From positions 682,001-746,000 of the forward strand of contig MU270017.1 of the NCBI GenBank assembly GCA_021432635.1: DNA of 64,000 bases. The letters are read 5' to 3'. Under the pieces are notes generated by a model. That model did not search any database. It was not told the DNA's origin and was given only the letters and a program-made list of their open reading frames with translations. Shown piece after piece: positions 11,781 through 23,451 of the stretch. Numbering within the stretch: position 1 is the stretch's first letter; each line of letters starts with the position of its first letter. The stretch comes from Thozetella sp. PMI_491. Its lineage: Eukaryota; Ascomycota; Sordariomycetes; Chaetosphaeriales; Chaetosphaeriaceae. Made by a program: the position numbers and the translations under genes.

Positions 11781-12480
11781 TTTTGATGAAGCATGGAGAC
11801 ATTTGCGTGTAACTATCTTTCTTCATCAGAATTGAAAGTATTAAATTCCTCCAGTGTTCCCAGTTGCTCGGTATCTTCTTCGAGTAAACACTTGGCGCCG
11901 CCGGTGTAACCCAATCGCGTGGCATAGTGAAGAGCTGTCTCCCCGGAATCCTTTCTCTCGTTGATATCGTGTTCTCATCCGAAGACAAGTGCGATCATCT
12001 CCGGGTATTCAGACGCATACGATACTGCCAAAACGTTGATCCCAGACCTGGCTTACTTGTCCGCACCACGCTTCAAAAGTGTTTGCAATATCACTTTCGA
12101 CCCCATCTAGAGCACAAATAAGTGGCGATTTCTCAAGTTCGTCTTCGTGGTCGACGCCAACTCCTTGACTAAGAATGAAGTCCACAATCCCTTCCAATCA
12201 GTTCTTTGCACCTTCGTGTAGAAACAGTTTGCCAGCGACCCATGAGGTATAACGGGATTGGCGCCGGTCTCGATAAGGGTTTGGCTAATTGGTCCGGAAA
12301 GGCGGGAGAGAATCGATCAGACTGTACCAGCTACTTTTGAAAATCCACTTCATCGAACACATCCGAATGAATATCAACTACGCCCGCGACGAGGACCAGC
12401 TCACATTGTAAATGCTTTTGTCCGGCAGCAAGCTCAAGTAATGTAAAGCCAACTTAGGTTTTGTACTCGACCGGGGACCC
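11781..12480 (-). pseudogene. Decayed ankyrin-repeat gene
   Basis: Read on the minus strand, several ankyrin-like segments appear in order but in different frames: GFTLLELAAGQKHLQCE, SQTLIETGANPV, PLICALDGVESDIA, LLKRGAD and SGETALHYATRLGYTGGA. Frame changes and in-frame stops fall between them without clear splice signals. I therefore read this as a broken ankyrin-repeat gene. A multi-intron functional gene is possible but less likely. Confidence 0.5.
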
Positions 12481-13019
12481 GTCTTCGAGAAGTGGACACA
12501 CTACTAGAGCGCGGCCACGTTCTGCCTCGACATGTATAGGGCGAGGGTCCTTGTCCGTAGTTTTCGGTGAACAGCCGATTCGATCGCCGGATCCGCTGCT
12601 ATCATGAGAAACCGACCGACGGCCTGGCAGGGAAGTCTAACATCGTGGAGAAAGATCAAGTCCCGAATTGGGCTCTCTCATAGGCTACTTCGTTTAAAGA
12701 TCCCAAATCTGGTGCACAGATAGGCGAAAGACCCACTCTGAGCGGCAAAGCGCTTATGGGCTGGTGGTGACATGACGCAGGATTGGAAGCTCGGTGCCTC
12801 AGGATCCTGAGAGAGTCTCACTAGGGCTTACTCTCGAATTTGTGCCAAAGCTCGATCTTTTCTCGACGCCCTCTCCTTGACCGATCGTTTTCCGCTGTTC
12901 CCTATTACCGTTGTGCCCTAGGTAATCTTCGTCAACCAGACTACAACATCGACACGAACTAACGCCTCGTAATAGACCCTTATGTTTGCTGATATCGGAA
13001 ATAAGCACTACACAAGACA
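12481..13019. other. Intergenic region
   Basis: No supported gene. It probably holds the far end of the ankyrin remnant and the promoter of the LITAF-domain gene. Confidence 0.4.
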
Positions 13020-13895
13020 ATGGAAACAGACTCGTCGCCAGTAGTGGGGGCTGTATCGCCTCTGTCCGACTACGAATCGATCGCGGTCGATAACGTGAAG
13101 GAGGTGACCGCTCCTGCGTACTCAGATGAGAAGATCCTCTACGAACCGGAGCAAACCGCAAACGGCCCCGAAGGACGAGCGGAAGCGAGCGCACGGGATG
13201 TCAAGGATGAGAAGATAGTATGGAACGGCGAGGCAACTTCTCCAGGGTGAGCGTCTCCAGCTATACAAACACTGCGGGGAGGAAAAGAGTAGCTAAAACG
13301 GACTCAGCACAGCGGATAAGCCCGTAGACCCCAACGAAAAAGAAGCTATCGCTCCTCCCGCGGACAGAGAGACATTACCGGAGGTTGTCAGGGACGAGCA
13401 CAACGCACCAGAAGCCGTGTCGCCCAGCTCTCTTGGCTACGTCCCGAGCCAACCTATGACTAGCGGCAGGCCTGAAGAAGACCGTACGACCGTGACACCG
13501 CTGCACTTGCTCGCTGACCAACCAGACCTGGTCGACTGCCCTTTCTGCCAACGACGAGCCGAAACGGTGGTCAAGAAGGTGCCTTCGACGTTGACACAGT
13601 AGGTCAGGTGGTCCTGTCCCAGAGAACTCTGTTGACTTTGAGTGACTATAGCGTGTGGGGAGGTGCGTTCGTATTGTCACTGTTCCTGGTACCCTGTGCT
13701 CCTCTGCCGTATCTTCGCAAGTGGAACTATCATATCGACCACCACTGCTCGAACTGCGGCCGTAAGGTGGCGCAGAAGCAGTCGCTAAAGGACACGCCTG
13801 AAGTGTTTGGAACGCCGGACCACTTGCGGGTGGCGTCAAAGTATCCCGGTGCGGAACCAAAGCCAACAAGAACCGAAGGTATAAATGGCTCTTGA
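13020..13895 (+). CDS. LITAF-domain (zinc-ribbon) protein
   Basis: Three exons, 13020-13246, 13308-13598 and 13652-13895, total 762 nt or 253 aa. The N-terminal 150 residues are acidic and disordered. The LITAF-like domain begins at CPFCQRRAETVVKK and continues through a hydrophobic segment (WGGAFVLSLFLVPCAPL) to HHCSNCGRKVAQKQ. This is the expected paired CxxC zinc knuckle split by a membrane-dipping helix. The second intron removes the TAG that would otherwise end the frame and joins CA to C in phase. LITAF proteins are monotopic membrane proteins of endosomes or the plasma membrane. A related role here is inferred from the domain alone. A stop-free stretch at about 14053-14168 could be an alternative 3' exon, but I found no in-phase join. 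Confidence 0.8.
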
Positions 13896-14891
13896 GGGGT
13901 GCAGGAGGAGGTCGTGCTGATGTTGAGCTCAAAGTGTCTGGCGGATAGATACCCAAGCCCCAAGTTGTTTCTCAACCACTTGGCGGAATACCTAGGTCGT
14001 GTTGCAATTGTAACCTCTCGATAAAATGCTTAAGTTACCTTGACTTTGTCCAGTCATGATGCTGCCGAGACAAACGACCCATCAACTAAAGCAGCGTATG
14101 TTGTTCACACGGCTTCGCCGTCAATCAAGTCCGGAACGAGCATTGAGATGAAGGGCGTGCGTAATTAGAAGTTCCGCATAGTCATTTATTCCTAATGAAG
14201 ATGCCACACAAGTGCCTCATCCTGCCATCGCGAGAGGCCTAGGTCTTATTGATCTAGGCGAAATGAGCAACGCCTCGGAGGGTCCGCATTGACAACCCGC
14301 GCCGTCGTGGCCCCGTTTACACAGCCAAAAGCAGCGACTCCATAGAGGCGTAGGATTATGCGCGTAACGGCCATTGCCGAGCTATGGCAAATTGAGGGAG
14401 AGCGGGGCGAGCGTCGCATAGGATTGCGCCGAGCATTAGTTCCCACTGAGAGGAGCTTGGCGCTTATACAGAAAAACAAACATGTAGCAGGCAACTAACA
14501 CCTGTGCAAGAACAACCGCCTTAACGCCACTTACCTCGATCGGAAGGATAGGCGAATGGAGTGGATTGAGGTTAGCATCCTTCCTGCAAGTATATTATGC
14601 TAACATTGTTATACCGGTGCTTTTCTGTGCCGCAAATCTAAGAACGATTAAAATGGGACTTGAATAGTTAGCTATTATGCGGAAGGCTTGATATGGTGGC
14701 GCCGCTGCGGCGGGTCAGGGACGGTACCTTATACTAAAAATCGCTGGTAAATTCCCACGTATATTAATCAGCTATCTTGCGCCCTTGGGTCTGTCTTCTG
14801 AGCTCTTCATCTGCATCATCCAGCACTCCATTCCCTGTCTAACTCAACACGACTGCCAGCCAAACTCTCCAACCAACCCACAAACACCAAC
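13896..14891. other. Intergenic region
   Basis: No confident gene. A 38-codon peptide-like stretch follows a CCAG acceptor-like site near 14053. A TATA-rich zone around 14755-14770 probably belongs to the LysM gene promoter. Confidence 0.4.
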
Positions 14892-15329
14892 ATGAAGTCC
14901 TTCCACCTCATTGCCCTTCTTGCCACCACGGCCCTCGCCTCGCCTCTGATGGCTCGCGACGATTGCAAGTACGCAAAGGCCGAGGCTGGCGACTCTTGCT
15001 CCACGTTAGCCGCCAAGTGCGGCATCAGCGCGGATGACTTTACTAAGTACAACCCGGACCCGAAGCTCTGCAGCCAACTTGCCATCGGCCAGCTCGTATG
15101 CTGCTCCGCTGGCACCCTGCCGAACCTCTCCCCTAAGCCCAACCCTGACGGCACCTGTGCCAAGTACACCACCGTCAATGGCGATTATTGCTTCAAGATG
15201 GCCGCCGATCACGACATCACAGTCGCACAGCTCGAGTCCTTCAACCAGAACACCCCTAACTGGAGCGGCTGCTCTAACCTGTACAGCGGCACCGAGATCT
15301 GCGTGTCGACCGGCCCTTTCTCGCTTTAA
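14892..15329 (+). CDS. Small secreted double-LysM protein
   Basis: An intronless 145-aa protein with a typical signal peptide (MKSFHLIALLATTALAS). Two LysM-type modules follow: one from CKYAKAEAGDSCSTLAAKC to ICCS-like Cys pairs, the second from CAKYTTVNGDYCFKMAADH to EICVSTG. About ten cysteines are present, so it should be disulphide-rich. LysM domains bind chitin or other GlcNAc polymers in the wall. The sequence closely resembles the N-terminal part of fungal LysM-chitinases, but the frame stops directly after the second LysM and no GH18 domain follows. It could be a free-standing LysM effector or a truncated chitinase that now acts as a chitin-binding protein. I cannot decide between these from sequence. 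Confidence 0.82.
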   Translation: MKSFHLIALLATTALASPLMARDDCKYAKAEAGDSCSTLAAKCGISADDFTKYNPDPKLCSQLAIGQLVCCSAGTLPNLSPKPNPDGTCAKYTTVNGDYCFKMAADHDITVAQLESFNQNTPNWSGCSNLYSGTEICVSTGPFSL

Positions 15330-15599
15330 GTGAACTTTCCCTTGCCTTATGAGCAAGGAATTGAGTCACATGGCTATTTTTCTGCGTCTTGGTGACTTGG
15401 CTACGAAACATCGTGTATTTCTTTTGTCAGACCAAAGGATGCGGATAGAGAAAAGGGACTGTACATATGCATCCTGGCTAGGGCGGCACAGGAAGAAAAA
15501 TTCCCATTTTAGAAGAGATATATGTACATAGAAAAGAAGAAGCGTTTCCTCCTTTCCTTGGCTTTTGCTAGTGCTACAGCTGTTATGCAACCGGGGAAC
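15330..15599. other. Intergenic region
   Basis: Likely 3' untranslated region of the LysM gene. No feature recognised. Confidence 0.3.
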
Positions 15600-17399
15600 C
15601 ACTGCGCAATCAAAGAGCTTGCGATACATGCCGAGCGCGTAAGGTGAAGGTACGCCCCAGGACGGCTCAGCCAGGCTCCCCTCTTCGCTAGACGTGTTGC
15701 TTACCACACAGTGTACATATTGCCGCTTCGTCGATCGCACTATTTGCGAAGGCTGCCGGTTGCTGGAAATAAGCTGTACACAAGACAAGCCGAGACGCCG
15801 AAGGGGAAGAGTGAATCGGTAGTGTCCTCAATGCACTACTGCTTGCCACACGCTGACCCCCTTCCCAAGCTTTATTCTCAGCCACAGACAGGGCATAGAC
15901 AACGGGATATCTAGCAACGAACATATCTCGCAGCCGACCCCTGAGACAAAGCCAGGATCCGGTGCTTCTCCTCGTAGTCACGGTAGCCCATGCACCGCCC
16001 CAACACAAACGAGCGCTCATCCACTCCTCCTAGCTCTGGGTCCTGAAGCCTCATCCTATCGATTTTCGAAGATTGGTTCAAGTTCGTTCACCCCCTTTGC
16101 CCGGTACTCCATCGGCGCAGCTTCCTTCAAAGGTTCCACCAGGGAGATGCGAACACCGACACCACCTTCTTGGGCCTAGTCATCGCACAATGCGCCGTAA
16201 CCACGGCGACTCTTCGCCGAAAGAGCTCTAGAGACTATGGAGCAGTCACGATGGAGCACTTTTCTAAGTTGATAGAGGAGAACGATTTGTTCAAACCCGG
16301 CAGTTACACCCTAGACTGGTGTATTGCCAAGTATCACTATGGCGCCGCCCTGGCTTCCATAAGAGGCATCCATGATTCCCGAGCGTTTCGCCCCTTGAAG
16401 GATGCCATGGCCGGAGTTCAATGGCTTATGTTCTGCGATCCACACAACGATCGCCCTTGGAGCAGGAAGGCCTGAGGCGGCTCTGTTGGCTCCTCGCGTT
16501 CTTGGACTTGTAAATATGATCCTGCCTTGAGTATTCCCCAAGGGGCCCTGAAGCTAACACGTTAATGTAGCCACGGCGAAATTCGCGGTCGCTCGAATTT
16601 TACGTTCCATCCCTTCAATAAGCCCCCGGCAGACTTGCGATCGCAGTGTCTCAGCAATTGCGACTTAAATCCATTCTCTGCACTCACCTCTGATATACCC
16701 CCATGGCAGGACGACAATGTGCAGTACATCTCTGGGCTCAATGCCGTTGCCGATCTATTCATTACATGGCAGCACGCACTGGTGGATCGACTCTACATGT
16801 CTGCAGAGAAAACAATGAAACGTTGCATTAGTCGGATAAAAGAAGTTTGAACAACCTACCGCCGGAACTACGTTGGAGAGGTGGTCTGAACTGAATTCCT
16901 GGCGCGACCAGTGGCCACGACGCGCAGATGGTGAACATCCTGATCACCAGCCTCTGCATCAAGTCCAACCTGTTGCAACAATTTGGTTCTTTTGATCTCG
17001 CTCACCAGAATATCATCAGGTGCGTCCATGAAGAAGATTCGGGAGAGGCGAAGCAGGTTGTGTCAAGTTAAAGCTGTTCCAAGAACCTTAAATCCTTCAG
17101 CATGAGTCTGCCGTCTGACCTGCGGGCGTCTTCTTGAAAGCCAATTTGTTTATATGCCCAGATGCGCCAAGGCATACACTAACTATGCACAGCGATGCCC
17201 TATCCGCCGAGGCAAACGGCGCTAGCTTGGTGCTTAAACTCCGAGACATAGGTGCAGCATACCTAGAGGAGCTTAACGTTCGAATCCACCGATGCAGTGA
17301 CGAAGTGTCAAAGAAGAAAGTAGAGCACCTTGTAGAGCAGCTTGATGCTTCAGACTATAGATTTAGCGACGGATTGCCGCTCGACGTCAGATATGAATG
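15600..17399 (+). pseudogene. Decayed Zn(II)2Cys6 transcription factor
   Basis: Pieces of one regulator occur in order. RACDTCRARKVK is spliced (GTACGC..CACAG) to CTYCRFVDRTICEGCRLLEI and then to a basic PRRRRGRVN linker. EDWFKFVHPLCPVLHRRSF and DTTFLGLVIAQCAV follow in the fungal_trans N-terminal region, then EGLRRLCWLLAF, GLNAVADLFITW and SALSAEANGASLVLKLRDI. No ATG is in frame with the zinc cluster. Frame changes between pieces (for example before ILSIFEDW and before PLEQEGL) have no convincing introns, and stops intervene. I read this as a pseudogene of a fungal_trans regulator. Undetected multi-intron structure is the alternative. The C-terminal piece ends at 17399. Confidence 0.62.
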
Positions 17400-18532
17400 A
17401 ATGGACAAGGATATGCACTACTTCTGACCCGGTTTGTGGTGTATTTAGTCACAACGTCGATATCCACACCGATTTCCCCCGATATCGTGCCTTTCTTGGG
17501 TTGGACTTCTGTGGAAAGAATGGGCTAATATCGACGGGCGACGGGGCCTTCTATTATTGTTTGTAGGCGCTCGCATAAGCGTGAACACTGCGCTTGGGCT
17601 AGATCATTGAAGCTCTATGAAGAGCCATGCTCAATTGAGATTCCAATGACCTTCGGGCCAGGTGGCGTAAATGAGCAATCATTTCCGACAAATCATGCCC
17701 GCCGCTGTGGACATTGTCGTGTGAGATGCCGAGTTGGTGACTAGGGGATAAAGATAGAATAACAGCCAGTCCCCGAAATAAGCCTTCGGAATTCGGCAAG
17801 CTACCTACCTACCTAGGTAGGTTAAGTTCATGGCTTTATGAAAGCGCTGCGGCCAAAGCGGAACTGGGGTGGCACGACACACTCGGGTAGGTCGGACATA
17901 CTGCCTAGGTAGGTATAAGTTATGGTAATTGGGTGCTTACCTGCCAGAAGGACCGAGGGGCGGAGAGATGACCGTGCATAGGATACGCGGGTAACTTACG
18001 TCTGAGTTCCTCTTGTTGCTCTTTGTAATGCTTGTCTATAGTTGCTCTCATGGCTACCTACCTACTAGTTTCCCTAGCCACATGCCAAGACATGAAGGTT
18101 GTAACCACCCGACCACAATCGAGCAAAATAGAGGCCAAATTTTCCACGGCGAGAACGGCGAAAATCCCGGTGTGACGTCGTCTAGTCTCCTCCGCGCGGT
18201 ACATCATGTATTTATGGCCCACAAAAAGCCCTTGTGGCGTTATTAGTTACAAGGAACCGCTCAGAGAAGTTCTTCTGTCATGGATGCTGAGCTAGCTTCG
18301 CTCTGTGATTGGTCGAGCGCTGCTAACACTGAACAATCGGCGCAATACTAAGCCGGTTGTCTATGAGCTAGTCAACCCCATGTAATCGGAAGCTCAGGTA
18401 GCTGACCGAAGCAGTCAATGAATTTCGAGAAACGGGATTTCGAGAAATGGAATACAAGTACATCTACGCCAGCACGGCAAAGACCGTTTTCCTCGCTTTG
18501 TTTCCAAGAGCCAAGTGGTTGCCAGCTTGAAA
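17400..18532. other. Intergenic region with TACCTACC-type repeats
   Basis: No gene is supported. Three short tracts of the palindromic TACCTACCTAGGTAGGTA family occur near 17801-17822, 17903-17914 and 18055-18066. Such motifs are scattered through many ascomycete genomes and have no assigned function that I know of. Confidence 0.5.
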
Positions 18533-20343
18533 ATGGCCTTGCGTATCTTGTCGGCTTTCTTGTGGGCTTCTGGAGCTGTTGCAAGCAGCAGGAACGCCGC
18601 AGAGCATCTTTTGAAGATCAGAGATGGGGTCAAAGCCCAAGAGCAGTTGCTGGCCGGCAGCGTCCCTTTTCGTCGAGATGACCTGCCCGCCGCAAGCGCC
18701 TCTGTGTTCCTGAACGACAAGAGCCGGCGTGAGTACATTGGATCCTTCTCCCCTTATTAGTTACAATACTCATAAATGCGCAGCATTTGCCGTCGATGGC
18801 GCCTCTTTCCCGGAGGTACCTTTTGATATTGGCGAGTCGTACGCCGGGCTGCTCCCAATCACTGCCAACCAATCGGATCCGGACCAGCTGTTCTTTTGGT
18901 TCTTTCCCTCAACCAACCCCAACGCCACCAACGAGATCGCGCTCTGGTTCCAGGGCGGGCCGGGATGCAGCTCTCTCACGGCTCTCCTGCAAGAGAATGG
19001 ACCCTTCCTGTGGCCGCCGGGGGTCGCCGAGCCCTATCCGAATCCCTTCTCGTGGACCAACCTCACCAACATGGTCTGGATCGACAACCCCTCCGGCATC
19101 GGTCTCTCGCAGGGCAACACGTCAGTGAAGGATCCCATCGACGCGGCCCACCAGTTCATGGGCTTCTGGAAGAACTTCAACCAAGTGTTCAACACGACCG
19201 GCTACGACATCTACCTGATCGGCGAGAGCTATGCCGGGGCGTGGGTGTCGTACTTTGCCGACGAGATGCTAGCCGCCAACGACACTGAGAACTTCAACGT
19301 CGCAGGCGTCCAGCTCACCGATCCTTACATCGGGAACCTTGATGTCCAGACGTCCAGTATGTCGATGATTCAGAGCCGTAACAAGATGAGAAAGCTAACA
19401 AGTATCAGTTCCTTCCATCCCCATGGCGCACAAGTACAACAACATTCTGTTCCTGAACCAAAGCTTCTTGGATGCCGTCACCGAGAAGGCCAAGGGCTGC
19501 GGGATTCTAGACTTTTACAACGACTACATCGACGCCTATCCCCCGCCCGGCCCCCTGCGGCCCGTCCCCGATGTCTCTCACTGCGATGTTCTCGACGACT
19601 TTTGGAGCGCGGCCATCTACATCAACCCGTGCACCAATCCCTACCACATCATCGATGTGTGCCCTTTCCTCCCCAGTGTCATAGGCTACGGCACGTATGC
19701 CTTCACGCCCGAGATCTACTTCAACCGGAGCGACGTTCAGGCAGCGCTACACGTGCCGCCCACCAGTTTCAGCGAGTGCTCGCGGCGCAAGGGGATGCTG
19801 TACGACGACAACACTGTCGAGCCCTCTTTCGGGCCTCTCCCGAGGGTTATCAACAAACTGAACAGGACTGTCATCAGCAACGGCGAGCTCGACTTTGCGC
19901 TGTTCACAGACGGTGTCAAGCTAGCCATCCAGAACATGACCTGGGGCGGGCTGCAGGGGTTCCACAAGCGACCATCGCAAGAGCCAAACCTCTTTGTGCC
20001 TTACCACCCGGGACTCCTGGAGATCTTCATGGCCACTATCTTCGGGGACCCTTCGGGCGTTTCTGTCCCATTCACTCAGAACGGTGGCGCCGGCCTGATC
20101 GGAACGACGCATACGGAAAGGGGCTTGACGTTTGTCAATGTGTTCCCAGGCGGACATCGTAAGAACGCTAAAAACCTACTTGGCCGGAACGACGTGAGCT
20201 GACATGGACTAGAACTGCCTCAGTACGCCCCGGGAGCATCATACCGGATCCTCGAGTTTCTCTTGGGACGCATTGAGAGTCTGGAGCAGCAAGGAGATTT
20301 CACGACCCAGACGGGCAACTACACGGGGGTATCCTGGATCTGA
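18533..20343 (+). CDS. Secreted serine carboxypeptidase (S10)
   Basis: Four exons, 18533-18728, 18784-19356, 19409-20158 and 20213-20343, total 1,650 nt or 549 aa. MALRILSAFLWASGAVASS is a signal peptide, followed by a propeptide-like segment and ESYAGLLPI. The substrate-binding WFQGGPGCSS motif is intact, and the nucleophile Ser lies in LIGESYAGA. The Asp region is ISNGELDFALF, and the catalytic His in GGHQLPQYAPG is formed by the last splice. All triad elements are present, so it should remove C-terminal amino acids from peptides at acidic pH in the vacuole or outside the cell. Many N-x-S/T sites suggest glycosylation. An in-frame GTG lies upstream, but the first ATG (18533) starts the signal peptide directly. 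Confidence 0.9.
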
Positions 20344-20802
20344 TCTTCAGTAGCTTCAGAGCAGAGCTTGCGTAGTTCGCTATTATTGGCAGTCCTTCTC
20401 ATTCTTATGCAATGGAAGCTATAGCTCAGCTATACAAGTGGCTTGACATTGTGAGCGCATCATTGCGTATATGTGCCACCAGGTCTAATGGATCATATCC
20501 ACGCGGCGAGGCCTCTGCCAGTTCTTCGTTTGTTCCCTCAGAATTTGGGGCAAATTTTCGTCTTTGCCTTTCCGCTGCTTGCGTTCATCAACTGGCAGGA
20601 CCGGTCAAGTGATTTATCTTGGCACTAAGCGTGCATGAAATTGCGAGTGGTAGGGTACAAGGCGATATGACGGCCTGACGGTCCCGAAGACGGCGTCTTT
20701 CGAATCGTTCGGGCGTTATTAGCCGCTCGAATCCCAGACCAATATCCCGGCCCGAGCTACGAAAGGTTAGAGGTTCCCGTAGTGCTCAAGCTTGATGCAC
20801 CG
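20344..20802. other. Intergenic region between convergent genes
   Basis: It holds the 3' flanks of the carboxypeptidase (plus) and the C2H2 regulator (minus). Nothing else is recognised. Confidence 0.4.
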
Positions 20803-23451
20803 TCACCCTCTGCCCGGCGGTCCTTTCGCCAGGTCGACCAGGAACGCCTCAAATTCCCCTAGCGCGGTCTCTTCGAGTGCTAGATATTTGCGGAACCACT
20901 CTGATAAGGCGCTAACGCTGCATTGGCACACCTGTATGCCTGAAGGCCCCCAAACGGCAACGCCATTGCCACTCTCTTCCCATGTCGCCAAGCTAGGGTC
21001 TCCTTCTCCCACAGCGAACAAGTCGATGACTTTGGTCACCGGATTCCCGGTGCATGTTGAGCAAGCACGAACCTGATAAGCGTAGAATAGCGCCGCCACG
21101 GCACCCATCAACACTGTGGGGAACAGGAGCGGGTTCATTCGGACGCGATTGGAAGGCTCTTTACTTGCCCCGAATTCGTGCTCAATCAGACGTCCAAGTT
21201 GTGCTCCATGCCATACGCCCGTGCGGCAACAGCTCGTGGACATCCACGTTCGAAGCTTGCTCCGTGGCTGCTGCGTCGAAAGAGCATTACTGCGGAAGCG
21301 GCGCAGGTAGTTGCTCGGCGTCTGAAGTAGCCTCAGCGGTGCATGTATTTTTATCTTGGAAGCGTGCCAGAAGGCGAGAGTGAGCGGAGCAGAAGAGTAG
21401 TTAGTGTTTCCTGGAGCAAGAGACCAATAGTCTTTCCCCAGTCTTGCCTCGTGCTCAATCTCGAGCCTCCACACGGACAAATGATGTACCCATATCATTA
21501 CAGGACTCTCGGGCGTTAGCTTTGTCGCAAGCCCATCTGCGGCAAAACTATGAGCTTCTTGGGATGCCTCCCAGGCACCTGCCTGCAGAGCAGCCAACCC
21601 TATGTGGTAATCCTCCAGGCTTAGGTGGTACGGGAGATGCGGTTCGCGCGAAATTTCGAGGGCCTCACGCATGAGGAAGCAGAAAGGGGCACGTTCGCGA
21701 CCTGCCGGCTCATTCCACTGTAGCTTTCGCCGCTCGTCCTCCGAAGCGGCTTTCCAGAGGTTGTCCGTTTTTGGCAGGGGGATGGTGATCTCTTGAAATC
21801 GGACTGAGGTGGGGTGGTCTGTGAGAATGCAAAGATAGCCGTCGATTCGAAGCACTGCGTACGCTAGACTATCCAAGGCAACAACGAGGTCAGAGCTAAT
21901 CATTCGTCGAGTGGCTCGTCTCTGAGCACTTACCGATGCAACTGCTCCTCGGCAAGCCAGTGGGCAAAGGCAGACTCGTCCAAAGGACCGTCAGGGGCGT
22001 CTTGCTGGCCATTGAAGATGTTGAGATACCTGCATGCGGAGATCAGGATGCCGTGGAGCTGGAGTGTTCTTGTTCGCATGCCATCGACATTCTACAGCCT
22101 CATTAGTAGGGCGGCAAGGTTGCTTACAGTTCCCGTACTCGGTCAAGACTCACCAAGCAGTGTACGCAGTAAAGAACGCAGAGAAAGAGGGCCTGTAGGG
22201 TGTGCAGGGATGCATTTGATTGCTTTGGTGCACACGATATTAGCTGCCGGCCCATCGGGATCTAGCGACGGAGATACGTACCAGGTGGACTGTCATGACC
22301 TCATTGAAGACGCTCGGGGCGAGCTCTACATGCTCGAGGCCATTCTGCAGCCAGCTTGCAAGCATGGCCATGGCAGCCAGGAGGGTATCCGACACGCTAT
22401 TGATGTCGAAAGTTGGGGCGTGCAGGATGGTCCAATAGGGGTGTACCTCGGCGAAATACACCTCGATCAGCTTAGCCATCGCCGGCGAATGGCGATTAAC
22501 AAGGGGCCGCAGGATCGTCGAGGAAGCCCCACTCTGCGATGCCAGCAGCCCGGAGGGAGCCGGCGAATTCGGTGACGCCAGAAGGCCGCCATGTTCGGCA
22601 CGGCCGAGCCCCGGAGCGGTGGTGGATCCAAACGCCTCAGTCGCCGGGGGTCGGGGGTTTGCCGCACCGAGACCCAAGAAGGCGGGGTGCGGATCTTGCG
22701 CCGCGGCGGGCGCAAGGTTACCTGGGATGGAGCCGCTCGTGCCTGGTGTCCAGTTTGAGGGACTCGGTGTGTCCATTGTGAAGCTAGGGAGACCAAAGGC
22801 ACCCGGAGACCAAGGTTCTTGCGACTGTGTGCCCCAGGACGGCTGGCGATCGACGGCATCCAGGGCGGCATCAAGGCCCTGCCCATCCATGTCCAGCGCT
22901 GCTGTTAGTCTCATGGGGTCGGCATTTTGACTCCCGGGTGGTAAGTGAGCCGCCGGGGCGGGCGCCCTTGTATCGGCAGCCGCCAGACTCGGCCCAGCCG
23001 CGGGCTCCTCGAGGGCATCCGGCCGAGCTGTGGAGTTCGGCCGGGCGTTCGCGTACTGCGGATGGAATTCGATATGCCTCTTCAGCACGTCGCTGTGCGG
23101 GCCAGTTAGAGGAGAACACGAGGAATACGAATACAGAGTCAATCGGGACCGGCGTGTCATTGCAGGCAGCTGGAAACACCGGCAGCCCGGGGCCAGGCGG
23201 CAGGGCAGAGGATGCGTTCCCGATGCAGGCAAGCGCCTATGGCTGAGAGGCCAACAAGATTGAATTTTGCAACGTCGGGTTCGACGCGGACCAGCTTACC
23301 TGCGGGCATATCTACGGCCGCATACCGGGCACTGATACTGGGGCTCCGGGTTGTGCGACTTGAGATGGCGAGTCAGGTGTTCCTTGCGGTGGAAGACCTT
23401 TCCGCACTGCGGCACGGCGCACTCGAAGCGTCGCGGGGGCGGCTGGGCCAT
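20803..23451 (-). CDS. C2H2 zinc-finger + fungal_trans transcription factor
   Basis: Five exons on the minus strand: 23451-23300, 23092-22282, 22222-22154, 22091-21934 and 21868-20803. They sum to 2,256 nt, or 751 aa, all in phase. Two N-terminal C2H2 fingers are visible, ECAVPQCGKVFHRKEHLTRH and a second beginning YQCPVCGRRYAR. The first intron (207 nt) interrupts the second finger between ARS and DVLKRH. A Pro/Gly/Ser-rich linker leads to a fungal_trans-type region (LIEVYFAEVHPYWTILH, NASLHTLQALFLCVLYC, GMRTRTLQLHGILISACRY, AYAVLRIDGYLCIL). This architecture is a nuclear DNA-binding regulator. Its targets are unknown. The last exon is large and less conserved. Confidence 0.85.
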
